Of a DNA stretch of 64,000 bases, positions 34,960 through 47,486 are shown piece by piece; the first letter of the stretch is position 1; every line of letters starts with the position of its first letter. This DNA comes from Lactarius indigo (Eukaryota > Basidiomycota > Agaricomycetes > Russulales > Russulaceae): NCBI GenBank assembly GCA_025766275.1, contig JAFKAC010000016.1:124001-188000 (forward strand), given 5' to 3'. Below the pieces are notes generated by a model. It ran no database searches. It was not told where the DNA came from and saw only the letters and a list, made by a program, of their open reading frames with translations. The position numbers and the translations under genes were made by a program.

Positions 34960-35190
34960 TTATACCCCTACTGACGCCCCATGGCACCATACGCTTTAAA
35001 ATACAGTATTCTAGATGGCTCGATGTCGTAGATTATAGACCACGGTGAAGAATCCTGAACTCGACTTTCTATACTACTCAGCAAACAGTCCTGAGGGACT
35101 TTAGCCACAACATCAGGTAGCCTGGCCTGTGGCCGTTCCCTCTATGTTCTCCCAATAGTTCTCAAGTCGCTCGCGATTCCCTTATTCTTC
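34960..35190. repeat. Degenerate dispersed repeat, copy 3 (partial)
   Basis: Aligns with the first part of copy 1: TCCTGAACTCGACTTTCTATAC against CTTGAACCCGACTAGCTATAC, the GTAGATTAT/GTAGATTGT block, and TCTCAAGTCGCTCGCGATTCC against TTTCAAGTCACTCGTAGCTC. Strongly diverged. Confidence 0.4.
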
Positions 35191-35592
35191 ATCCGATGAC
35201 AAGTCTAGACCCCAGTAATTACTACCCAACAAATTGTTGATATCGCGCGTTTCAACTTTTGCTATCCAACCTCTCCCACTCACTTCGGTCATGACTTGAG
35301 CCTCTCCTCCATGCGGGACTGTATGGGGTGCTAGTAGGGGACAAGGATAAGTTACGCTAACGCTGTTTCGCTTCCCATGCCAGTGGGTCTCACGGGTGGG
35401 TGGGAACTTCGGTGAGCAAGCCCGGTGCCCTCTCTTCTCCCAATTCATATCGCCGCGGTTGCATGCCCATTATCTCCCCATTGGTACCGAAAAGCATAGC
35501 CCCCCAACCCCGCCATGAGCGGGAAGCCACAAACCTCCATTCAGAGTCTTGTTTATTGAGATCGCAATCGAATCCCGCGGACCCTCACTTCA

Positions 35593-35608
35593 CCCCCCCC
35601 CCCCCCCC
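35593..35608 (+). repeat. Poly(C) tract, 16 bp
   Basis: Sixteen uninterrupted C in a gene-poor region. Confidence 0.9.
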
Positions 35609-37729
35609 GCTTCACTTCGCTTGCAATTATCGGGCCGAACTATCCCTCCCACCTCAGGTCCTCAGTCCTCGGAATGATGGTTTCTCTATCTAAACTTGCT
35701 CGTATCATCACCTGTGACGGAATGATATTTAAAAGATCGGTTAAGGTTAAGTGGGTCAACGGATATCATCGCATCGCACGTGTCGATCCTCTCTCCCTTC
35801 CCTAACTTTCACCTCTCTTTTGTTGATGAAGAAAAACCCATTTTTGTTTTTTTGGCTTGGCTTCATCGTTCCGCAGCTGCGCCCGTTTGGAACCTGTACA
35901 CGTGTACCCCTTCCATGTCATCAACGTCAAGGGCGGTCGATGGACTATAAAGTTCGCCGGCGCTGTGGTCTTTTTTTTTTTTTTTTCAACCACGTCGACT
36001 CTATTGTTGTTTATAGTGTGTGGGGCCCCAAAGAGTGGATGCTCCATGGTCACGAGGCTCAAGGTTGGATTTTCCCCACGCAATGTCACCCCGACAGGTG
36101 CGCGAACCCCCGTGAAAGACAGTGTTTGTCCCTGGTGCCCATCCCTCCCTCCCCCACATTAAAATTGAGCAAAATCTTATCTCTACGGCTTGTTCCGGTC
36201 CTTTGCGTGGGCTCACTCTTACTCGCTCACGAAGCAGGCGGCGTCGGGATGCTCCGCACTAGCTAGACCTGGAACAGATAGCGTGATCCGGAGATAGATA
36301 CGCTTTTGTGGGGTCATGCGCAGGGCCTAACGCTCTTCAGAAGGACGCACGCGCACATAGCCTCCCCAACTTGAAGCTAAGTTAGTGCCAGCGATGTCAC
36401 GGTCGGAATGGGACAGTCTTTCTAGAAGGTTGGATTGCAGCCAAAGCTGAGAGACAACGTGGTCATGTGTCCCTTTTGTGGAAGGTCATGCGATCTTACG
36501 GGACAAAAGGGACGCGCGCGACGTGGCTACCGAGTCCGCCACTGCCATCATTCGCGAATTTAGTATTTTATATTACAGTCATATCGCGAAGCGTTAGAAT
36601 GCCACGACCAACCGCCACATTATTATTATTTCGTAATGTAAAAATTACCGGAAGCAACGACGAAGGGCCCAGCAGGTGTGTTTTGACCGATATCGAAACA
36701 AAGCCCTGGGAGAGACCTCTTGGAAAGAAGCGTGCCTGGGACGGGGGTACGAATTTGATGGTGCCAGGCGACATATGACAAGCGTGCGTCTCGATGCCAA
36801 CCATAATAACTTGTCGCAAAAACAGATTGCCACACCCTCGTGCGTGGGTTCTTTTCTACACAAACGCACGCAATAATCTGATTCTATGAGCGATTGAGTT
36901 GAGATGAGATGACGGGGAGAAAGGCGTTTGATGCAGGACGGCTGTAGTAGTAGTTGTATTTGGCGCACGTGCGGTCCCTGTGTGGGAAGAACAGAACGTC
37001 ACTCCACTTCACGTTCACGTGAACTGATATACGGGAGTAGCCGCGCTGTCGGGCCAGTGTAACCAAGCTGGGCGTCAGGGGAGACAGGTGGGGCGCAAAC
37101 GGAGAAACATCCTCGGAGATGGAAAAGAAGGCACGGAACAGAGAGGGATGATGACGATCAGCTTTTTCTGGCGGATTGAGGATGAGCCTACGGGGGCGAG
37201 AAATCTGCGCCGCAGGCGTGAGATAGAGCACTATTTAATGGGTTGGGAAGTTCAAAACTCGGCCCGGGGTGGAAAACACGCACGGCGTGTCTTGTCGTGT
37301 ATTACTTTTTGTTTTTTTGGTGTTTTTCGATACAGGTAAGAGACGTGGACATGGACGAGTGGAGAGGTATGAGATGTTGTGGTAGAAGAAGAAAGTTGCT
37401 GCAACGCAAGTGTGGGACGTGGACGTCGACAGGTCATTATATATAGCTGCAAAGCAGACAGGATAGTAGTACAGTAGCGCGAAGACAGGGTGGATACACG
37501 TGCGAAGGGATTGTTGTGCGAGGAGCATTGGGGGGTATACAATTGTGACGACGCGACAGGAACAAACCAGATGGACAGCAAGGCAGCGAAGGGTAGCGCC
37601 GTGTGATGGAATGAGAAGCACATCGAAGTCATGTGGTGGTCCGATGATGAAGGGGGTATTGCTCATGCTTGTGTTCGGGAAGAGGTCATGTCGTGTGCGC
37701 GTGGGAGGCGTGAAACCAAGACAAGGGAA

Positions 37730-37968
37730 TCAACGTGGAGGGGACCTGGCTGCTGCGGCGCGACACGCAAAGCAGTCATTGTCGACCGTATCGACCACTT
37801 TTTGTACTTCGGGGCCATAGTGCTATGAAAGGATTCGTCAGTACACGCGCGTATGTCGAAGGAAGAGGGAAGAAGAAGGAAGGAATTGCTCACCTTTAAG
37901 CACCCGGGATCGCGGCATCCCTTTTGGTGGAATATGCTGTATTCGCATTTACTCGAGTTGCAGTCCAT
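37730..37968 (-). CDS. Short cysteine-rich protein, two exons (putative)
   Basis: A 55-residue protein from exons 37968-37894 and 37822-37730, joined by a 71-nt gtgagc...tag intron in phase 0. Three cysteine pairs are spaced as C-x4-C (CNSSKC), C-x4-C (CRDPGC) and C-x2-C (CFAC), which could bind zinc. There is no signal peptide, so a cytosolic or nuclear site is likely. The second cysteine-rich exon becomes visible only after removing the intron, which argues against chance. An upstream acceptor (TATTAG before 37999) could add an N-terminal extension. The family was not identified and no function is claimed. Confidence 0.5.
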
Positions 37969-40900
37969 GATAGCGACCACCAAGTGGCGTTGAAAGTGCT
38001 AATAGGATAGGAGAGGAAAAGATAATCATGAGGGAGGAGAGCACAAAGGAGACAAAGGAGACGAACTCCACAGCGGGACCATCGCGTTCCTTCACTAAGC
38101 AAAGGGCGTGAAATGAGTGCTCGGACGCGTAGGGAACGGAGAGAGAACGCACGCTATGCGTCTGCACATTAACAAAGGTGCGTGTTTAATCGGGGATGAA
38201 AGCAGGACACTCTGGAGGCAAGGTACGAAGGGACTTTTGGGGGGAGCGGAAGAGTGTCTTTTTATAGGCAAGATGAATCGTCCGTTCGCCCGAAGATCAG
38301 ATCCGAAATGGTTCGGTTTTGCGGCGGCCAGCTCATCGCTTATCTTAAGTTCGGTTCTCTTTTGCTTCGATGACGAAGTTGGTTTTATTATTTTTTTGGT
38401 TGTTTTGAATTTCTTTGGTTGCCGTCATTATCTTTGCTCGCCGTGGTCCTCTCCGCCCCTTATCTGATGACTCACCACTGTACGTATTCCAACCCAGCTT
38501 GTCTTCCTCCTATCTCTCCAGCCAGCAAGCCTTTTCCCAAACACCGGCACAGTAGTACAATCCAAACGTGCGCACACACCATTTAACTCCGAAGTCCCAA
38601 TGCTCTCCGTAGTGTTCGCAATCTTTGCTTGCCTTATTGGGTCTCGATGTGATGGCGTCTCATGCTGAGGATCTTACCACTCATCATCGTAATCGTCGTC
38701 ATAGCGCATCGCTTGCTGTTCTGTCTTCGTTCCCGAACTTGAACATCCAACCCAAACAATACAAAGTTCATGTATTTGCATAACTGTGAGCGCGAGAACC
38801 ACCCCCACGGTCCTTCGGATTCCGAAGGCCAGCTGCGCCCTCCCCCATGTGCCCTCGTGCTTGCTTGCCACCGACGTATGACGCCGTTCGTTCGTACCCT
38901 CGTGCGAACGTGCCTGGTCATAAAGAGCAGCACCCTCTTTTCAGTGAATGCAGGCTGCCACGCACCCTAGCCCACGTACTTCTGAGAACTATCTGCGCTA
39001 TGATGAAGTTCTTCGCTATTTCAAGTTTTTCTCACTCCCTTCTTTCGGCACCCTCCTTCCTTTTCTCTCATTGAATTATTCGTCGGCCCACGTGCCCCTT
39101 GGGTATCTATACAACCGATCGGCCTCGATTGGATCTCGCCCGGAGGATCGACGTCCTCTTTTGCATTAATTTTTTTTTTTTCCAAGCCGTATGCATACCT
39201 GGAGTTATCCTAGAGGGACCCTCCCGTCAAGATAGGGGATAGTTCGCGAGTTTTGCTCATGACAATGCGAGTCCCAACGCACTTCGGCCTGGGTGTGGAG
39301 AATTCCCAACGGACTGGGCGTCGTTGATCAATTTGACGGGCTGACCGCTGGGGTAGTACCCACGGTTCTCTGACCTGACGCCAACGGTGTATCTCTGACC
39401 CACGCTCATCATCAGCCCATCATCCATCACTCCGGACACACACACGCATGTTCAGCAGCATTTTAATAGGTCACCGAGGGCCCGCCGCCGACGGGCGTTC
39501 AAGTAATAATTAAAAAAAAAAAAACAACAATGCGTCATCTAGACATGCGTAGTCGCAGGTCTGGCAGGTTATCTCTCTATCGCGCAAGATTCGCGACATC
39601 CGGTGAACGACCCAACAAGCGGTCCTCAGCTACGAATGCGTCAGCGAGATAAGTGGGAAATAGGCGATTCGCTCCATCCACTTCGCGTAATACGTAGGCT
39701 TCCTCGTGCAGGCAGGCAATGACGTCCGAGAAGGTTCGCGTATCTCCCAGGGGGGGGCACGCAGGCTTCCGTCATCACTGCTTCGCGATAAGCAAAAAAC
39801 GATGCAGTAAGTAAGGAGTACGTAGGCACGCCCCCTCCTCAGATAAAGAAATAAAAACAAAACATCAGGACTTGGGAGTGGGTGCCCTCATGCATCTAAA
39901 CATATTTTTCATTAGTCGGAGGTGATCATTAACTCTGCGCCTTTCCCCCGCCCACTCTCTCGTCTCCCCACATATGCGGAAGAACTGCCTCAAATCCACC
40001 GAACAGCGTTCGCGTCTCAAGTGAATGGAACATTTTACTAAATGCGATCGGCCCATAGAGCCTGAGATAAACCATGGAAGCCAGGAAAGGCGTATCAACC
40101 AACCTCTCCGATAAGTATCTTAATCACGCCAGACTGCCCGCTTTGCGCGCGCGTGTCACTCTTGGCAAGCCTCTTGTACTTTTGTTTTTTTCTTTTCGTT
40201 TGCTGCAATGAAACTTCACGAATGTAGTCCTCATGACTATTTCTTACTTTAATGTTTTTTTTGAGTCACCACACGCACCGATCCGTGCGTCCGCTCGGCC
40301 AACCGAACTCGAAAAACTACTTGCACAATTTAGGAACGGACGGCTAGTGCCGATCCATAGCAGCCAGCCGAATTGGAAACAGAATAGCCATAAGTTACGC
40401 GCCACAGTCGTCGGCGACAGGGGCTGTCCGTGCCAAGACGTCCATGGCGCGAGTAGGTGGATGGATGCAAGCATAGACGCAGACGCCAGATCGGTGATAG
40501 CGCCTCGTCTCATGAAAAAAAAAAAAAAGGTACTGTATCGACTTATTTTATTTTATTCTCTTCGCGCACGATGATGCCATAGTGAGTGCATCAGCCGTGC
40601 CTTCTATTTCCATTAGCCGCGCTGGGAGCATCTCGCCAGATGGCACCATCGCGGGTGGGGGCTATTGCAGCCTGAGCCAGGAGGGCCGCCCAGCGCACAG
40701 CCCGAGCGCGTCTTTTGGAACGGCCAGACGATCCCGCCAACACGGCATGGTGCTAGCACCGAATCACCGTGTTCTCGTGGCCAGCTGGCGCCACTTCGAG
40801 GCACTGTGGGCGTGCTGCGCATATACGTTCCTCGCGTCAAGGACCGGTTCGAGCTGATTAGCGTCTCAGCGCTAGCTTCCGCCGGCGCGCGTCTAACTTT

Positions 40901-43900
40901 GACCCGTATTGAATTAGTAAGGGTCGCCCCCTTGCGTCCTTGTCACATTCGGGGGGAGCTCCTTGAATAGCATCGCACAGTCCGGCCCTACAACCCCAAA
41001 GAAGACAAGATCGAGAACATCAGGGATGACGCTTAGGGTGTGAACGCACGCTAAACCCCAACTCTGTCTATCTTTTTGATCGCAAACTCGTGAACCCCGG
41101 AGTACACCGTTCTGCTCCCCTCTTCTCGAAAGCGAATCCATGCAGTCTTCTATTCTTCGTGGTTCTTGCGCTGTTGGGGCAGGCAGAAGAAGCTGGTCAG
41201 GGGGTTGGATTGTCCCGGTGACATCTGTGCCCAGCGCTCTCGTCTGGGCCGCAGAGCCCGAGTGACACGGGTGGCACAACTGCATGGAACACATACCATG
41301 GAAGAGGGTCCCTGTGCTTTCCTAGGAACAGCTAGGCGTGACGCCCGTACCCACCTGGATCTAGGACACGAGGAGGTAACCTAACTTACTGCAGGTGTGA
41401 TGGATGCCCACGTGGTGACTGTTGGTGGTAGAAGGGAAGATGAACAAACCCGACCTACGCAAGGCCCTTGACGCCTGCTTCCCCGTTTAGGAATTAAGTT
41501 CTCACGTGTTCTTCACTCACTGATTTTGTGCTCCTCTGACGGCCCCCCTACCATCCCAAGGGCCGCAGCCGCTGACAGGAAAGTCAAGTACAACTAAAAT
41601 GGCGGGCGCTCTTGGGCTTTTTGTTTTACTTAAATCCATCAGTCTTCCGGGTACAAGCCAGAGACACTAAGACCGGTTGTGGCGCGGACTAACAATAGAT
41701 TCAATAGAAATCCGTATGTAAAGCGCTCCCTTACTGCAAGGACTTAAGGCAAAGTAACTAAGAGGAGAAAGGTCTAGTTTCCAGGCCGAGGCGCTTGGGC
41801 TTTGCAGGATTTTCGTATGGCGCAGCCTGAAATACTCCCCGCACAGTTGGTGGTAAGCTCCTCGTTAAACGATGTTGTCGTTCCGAGGCATGGCGCAGAT
41901 ACGGCCGGCGCGTTCTCCTAGGCCAGCGCCAGTCATACAGTACTACTGAGTGCCAAGCGCCAAGCCCTCATCACATGAATATACGGACTTTTCGATATGT
42001 CTGAGTCAGGCAGGCTTTGACTTCTTCCCACTACACGAGTAGGAGTCAGTTCCTGCCTTGCGAAGCTTGTAGTGGTGAAACCAATACTGACCCGGCGCTC
42101 AACGTGAGCTACATGCGCTTTCCTCCATCCTTCTCCTTCACTTCCTCTGCTCCACGACCTCGCACAGCCAGCGCTGATGGTCCCCGATTCTCCGGCCCCA
42201 GTCAAAAGCCGATGGCGTTGCGAATACTCATGGTCATTGGTTTATTGTGCCACAAATAATCGCGTAAGGGCCCCTTGCAGGGAACCACTTGATGAGATTA
42301 ATGAGCTTATGGACACGCGCGAGTCAGTCGGTGCTACTATAAGAGATGAAGAATGTTCGGACTTCTTCGGTAGCGATGTAATCTATGACGCATCCATGCG
42401 AACACTAGTCCCCGTAGCCGAGCAGCTTCGATGGACTGCACCGCTTTCGGGACAACGCCTGACGGAATTCTTCGAAGCAACATCCATGTGGAAACTCGAT
42501 TCAATCCCGACCCAAGTCCCGACCCGTTAGGTGAATCATGAATCAGTTGGGCGAAAATTAGAGGACTGGGCATCAGCTCGGCACCGGGTGTCCCTTCCTT
42601 TGCTCGTCAGGATATAGCTATACCCGACAGATTCTACAGTGAGGATGAGTGAAGGCATCCTGGAGTGTTTTGGCTGGAGAGGTAACCTCGTACCTTGCAC
42701 CAGAACTGATGGGTAATTCTGAGAAGGACGGAGCACTTTGCTATCAGTGCTAGGAAACTAAACGGTTCTACACGTCGCACCACCACCTTTACTCATTTTC
42801 GACGAGTCTAGTTTCATGCATGTCCGGGCCCGCTCGTGTCACATTTATCCTTTCTCGGCTTTCTCGGGTACGTTGAACAGGAAATTGGACACTTCCGCGA
42901 TACATCAGTGATGCATCAATTCCTATGTCGACGACGACCGCATCTTCCGTGACACAAGGAATTGAACCACTGATCTACTCACGAGAAGCGCAGGGTTTAG
43001 TTGGTAATTAGATGGACGGGACCAAACAAGAAGTATTGAACGCCACTGGCACAGTTCGGATAGTACCGTCCATTCGTTGCGCCGATCGGTGGGAATGTGG
43101 TGGTGATGGGAAAACGAGCGGAAAACCATTCAACTCCTGCAGTTGGCACGGTTCGATACTAACGATGGCAGCAGATGCTGTGTGAGAATGGACAATGTCG
43201 AGAAATGGTCACCATGGCATACTCCGAGTCATAACCTGCTCAAGAGAAAAAGGGTAATTAGTACCCACATATAGTGTCGACAGATTCCTCAACTTGTTCA
43301 GACGCTTTTGGCCCACTGATAACAATGGTTCTGTTTTTGTCTGCACCTCTGAAGGCGCCTGAGTGCTAGTGCACCTACCTGTACGAGTACGATGAGCTGG
43401 CGCATATACGCAACCGGTAAATGCTTTTACTATACTCGCCTATTTTGAGGTTCAACGACCCTGCACAATACAGTAATCACTTTGGAAGGTAGGGATGGTT
43501 ACTGTAAAAATAGATCACTCTAAAATAATCAACTTTGGGGACGCGGAAAAACCCGGCAATTATTATTGGAGGGAAGGGTTGTTCAACTTAACTCCGTTGT
43601 CGTCGTCAGCCAACTTGAGTTCTTTAAAGCTGCAATATCGGCTCGTGAGTTGCCTCTATCTCGTTTCGGTTGTCTTAACGGGCTTGTCAGACTCTATGAA
43701 GCCTTTGAGTCGAAGAAATTCGACGACTGTATAGGACACGCCTATTCGTCGATATGGAGGGTTGAGGCACCAGGACCCCATGTATATTCACGAGTGCTTA
43801 CTACGATTACCAAGGGTTCTTTTGTGAGTGCTCCCCAACCTTAGCTACTAATTTTGTCGTAGCGACTGGCACGAGAAAAGAGAAAGTCACACGGCGACTC

Positions 43901-46900
43901 GTGGATCATTCAGACGGCCATGGGTTCCAGTCTAGGGTAGCCTAGATACTGGTTTCCAGTTTCCAGAGTGGACTCCAGTGAGTTTTATGAAGAAGCCAAG
44001 CGTTGAGCCAAGCTGAGAGAAGCAACTTGAAGTTGTCGCGTCAGCGCCACTCCTTTCTCCGCAGCTGGACCTCGCGCTGCAGGACTCATTATCTTATCCA
44101 GGACCACGTAATGATCACGAAATCTTCTGTGGTGATCCCCTCCTCATTTCCGGCGATACCTTGACAGCTTCGCAGCGTACATCTGCATCCGCGAGGAGGC
44201 TGGATATGTTTTAAAAACTATCACAGGGGCTTAAGATTCTGGCTTCGTTCAGTCGCGGATCGCGTGTGGTTCCGGTTATGCATCCCGTGCGTGCGTTCAT
44301 CGTGGAGCCAGGAGTTATATCTGTGGAGAAGAGACAGCTCACGTCAAAAGTGAAAACAACGACACTTTGTCTCGAGCCGTTCCCTGCCAAAGTAGATTGG
44401 TCTGGATTCCCTGCGGCAGTTTCAAATGTTGAAACCGCGTCTGTCACGCCGACGACGATCTGCCGCCATGGCTCGAGCTGGTTTGCGAGCTTCGGTCGGG
44501 ATCGTAGTCGAGACACTAGCACCAGGGGTCAGGTCAACAGTCCTTGCATTGTCGAAGTGGAGATGAGAATTCCTTTGAATAATCTTATCGAGAAACATGC
44601 TGAAATTGTCCGCGATGGCTGGGACAGATCATTTCTGGCGAGAGCTCGGCCACGGCACTCCCGACGCCCAAATGAGAAGAGGCTTTTTAAGTGAGCATAT
44701 CACATTCTAATACGGCTCATCTTATCTCCAGGATGGTTTTCAAAGATGTTTGGTCTAGTCTCTTGGCAGTGGCGTCGTCATAGATCATGATGGTCAAATC
44801 GTTGAGACTATCACTCAGTCCCACAGGTCCACACTTCCGCAACGCGCACCGTCATTCATGACCTTCCCACACAGATCAAGTCACGCGGCCAGTGCCCTTT
44901 CTGCCAGCCAAGAGGGCACCCACGTGGATGATGAACATAATATACCGGCGCGAGACCAACATGTTCCTGGAACCAACGCACATACCCCCACCATAGCCCG
45001 TTTCTGAGCCACCCAGCCCCCTACAACAATAAAGTCGAAGGTCGCACGACCTGCGCGCTCGGAAACGTAGCGGCGTAGCCCATTCAGGGCTTGATGCACT
45101 ACTTCCGGCCCGAAGCTGAGAAGTGCAATGCGGAGTTCTACGCGCGCGAGGTGGGGTGCTCTTTGGTGGGCGTCTCACGCGTGGTCCCTCTCTCGATCCC
45201 TGAAAACCTTGTCTGACGCTTCCGGAGGTCTCCGCCTTGAGACACAAACGATGCACCCCGTACAGACAGGCATTCCCTAATTTCAATCCAGTGTCCTACG
45301 GCACGCATAGCAAAGTTACAAGGAGGCATGTCGCCTGCGTGTGTAGGCGGGTTAACCCCGTGGAGGGGGGTTTATTGCGCCATGATCGTTCCATCAGGCC
45401 TTTTCCTCCTTCCACCTTAACTACATCGATCCGATGAGCTCGGGACACCCCTCTGGCGAACTGGGTAACACCACTGCTGGGCAGGCGCCTCTGAGTAGGT
45501 CCACTCACTCGTCTTGCGGGTACTGTGTTTTTCCGGTGGGATGGACTCCGACCACATCGGCTGAAAAGCGCCGTATTTGACCCTTGAGTACTGCCAGAGG
45601 TGCACGTTCCCGCCCTTACGTTAACTAATGGCGGGGGGGAGGCGCGGAAAGCAGGAGGCACATGTCTACCCCTGGTAATCTATTTTTCACAACACGCTAG
45701 TTGCGACGCCAGCATCTCACGATTCCAAATTACATATTCGGTCATGAGTTCCAGGTAGGTTATCGATTGGCCCCGACTTCGTTGCTCGAGTAAGAGAGAG
45801 AGATAGCGTAGCGGCTGAAGTATCTAACCGTGGCCCGGGCCTTATCGCTGCACACCAATTGCAGCATTGCGACTAATCGGGCGCACCGAAGATACACGAG
45901 TGCGTCTCGGGCATGCGCATTACCGCTATCGCGTCTCGTCTCTTTTCGCTCTCGCACGCTGCAAGCCCGTGTTGTCCCGAGTCAGCGGCACGCCGGTTTC
46001 GCTTTCAAGATTGATGGGAAGATACACCGCCCGCTATAGAGCGCAAGAAGAAGCCTGTCAAATACGTACGTACATGATACGGAGTGACAGCGACAGAATA
46101 TGTATTGTGTGCTGTCAGGAGGCGCTTGCGCTCAGAGCCACTCCAGTCAACTGACATGGTGTAAGGGGCGCTCTGCCTTCACAAAACAACTCTATTGCCC
46201 TGCATTTCCCCAAAGTACTGGGGCCGTACGTATGCGTACCGTAGTCGAATTTTCCAGATACTCCACGGGGTTCGGGGTGGGCGCCACTGTAGGTGCATGA
46301 CCGCACAGCTCGGCGCTCAGCCCCAATCCCCTGGGTCTTTGATTTGGGAGTTTGGTGGCACCATGGCTCGGTCCGCAATGGTCGACAGCCTCTAAGCACG
46401 TGCAGCACGCGCGATACGATTGTGCCCCTGAATGAACGCCTGTAAACCTCTTTTGACACGCCTCACGGTCTTCTATGGGGAGAATGGCGATGGGAGCGAC
46501 CGAAGGCCACGGTCACCCCCCTCGTGTACGGGTGTGTGTGGCGCGCCCAGTGACGTACTACCGGCGGCTTCTCGCCACGAGGCGGGGTCATGGTATCACA
46601 AGCCATCCAAAAAACCGAGCACGCGACCTATCTCTCTTTTTTATTTTTATCATCAAAACCACTGCGCCCTTTCCATGATAGCTCTGCGTACGATAAGTAC
46701 CAATTACGACGTGCCCGCCAGCGTGGGCTATGTTACTCAAGGCGGTGTGTCCGCTGATTCCGGTGCGTGGGTCCTGCCTCGTTGTCGCGCTGCAGGCTTC
46801 TTCTCGTAATGCACGTTCTACTTCCTCGTTCCTGGTGGTCTCGCTTGTATTCTCATCCTCACACTGCGACTACGATCACACGATGACTGATCAGGCGTAG

Positions 46901-47486
46901 GATCCGGATTTCAACTCGAGGCAGGGGCGGGCGCGCGTAACATACAAAAAACTCCCCCCACTAACTAATCACGTACTATGCAGCGCCGGCGTTGGGGCCT
47001 GGCCTCTCGTACCGAGTCGTGTAAGTGCCCTGGTCTTCCCCACGCTTTATCGCATCGATGCAGCGTGGAGTACGCACCCACGCTTCTCCCTGTGCAACTC
47101 TTCTCGCTCCAGTAGGTCTCCCTCCTTCGAAAGACTGCCTCCGAAGACATGAGGAGATACCTGAGAAAAGAAACCCATTCAAATGACTCCAAAGGAACCC
47201 GGGAGCCTGCAGATAGGGGTGTTTCTCCGAGCGGAAAAGACAGGATTTGATAAAGGCGCGGGAGGAGGCCGCCTCGAGGCCGTAAAACATGAGTTTGTCA
47301 GCGTCAAAAGGGGGGCGTGCGTGGCCGGTCGATCAGTGGTGGTGCGCAGGGTGTTGTCTTATCGTGAGCACAGAACCAATTGCATGATCGAAGGGTGACG
47401 CATAAAAGAGGGCCGTTCAACTGAGGAAAAAAATCCCATCAATTCATTTCTGCGAATATCGCTCGCGATATTTTCGAGAGAAAAGG
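37969..47486. other. Gene-poor region, 9.5 kb
   Basis: No gene could be supported on either strand. Open frames are short and show no conserved motifs. Features seen are T tracts near 39170, A tracts near 39512 and 40516, and generally unstructured sequence. One short minus-strand stretch near 45040 reads TFDFIVVGG, like the start of an FAD-binding fold, but nothing around it continues the match. Old transposon debris or non-coding genes cannot be excluded. Confidence 0.45.

Larger units (their letters stand above)
33712..37729. other. Gene-poor region, 4 kb
   Basis: No protein-coding gene could be supported. It contains a G tract (33825-33853), repeat copy 3 (34960-35190), a C tract (35593-35608) and a T tract near 35971. 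Open frames are short and without domains. Confidence 0.5.

Noticed and set aside
35960..36000. Poly(T) tract as the tail of a second, reverse-oriented retrocopy
   Set aside because: No matching direct repeats were found on either side by eye.
43495..44694. Several 80-140 codon open frames
   Set aside because: No conserved motifs, no splice partners; frame lengths are as expected in GC-moderate DNA.
44881..45099. TFDFIVVGG on the minus strand, like the start of a GMC oxidoreductase FAD fold
   Set aside because: No GxGxxG continuation, no other family block nearby in any frame; the short match could be chance or an extreme relic.
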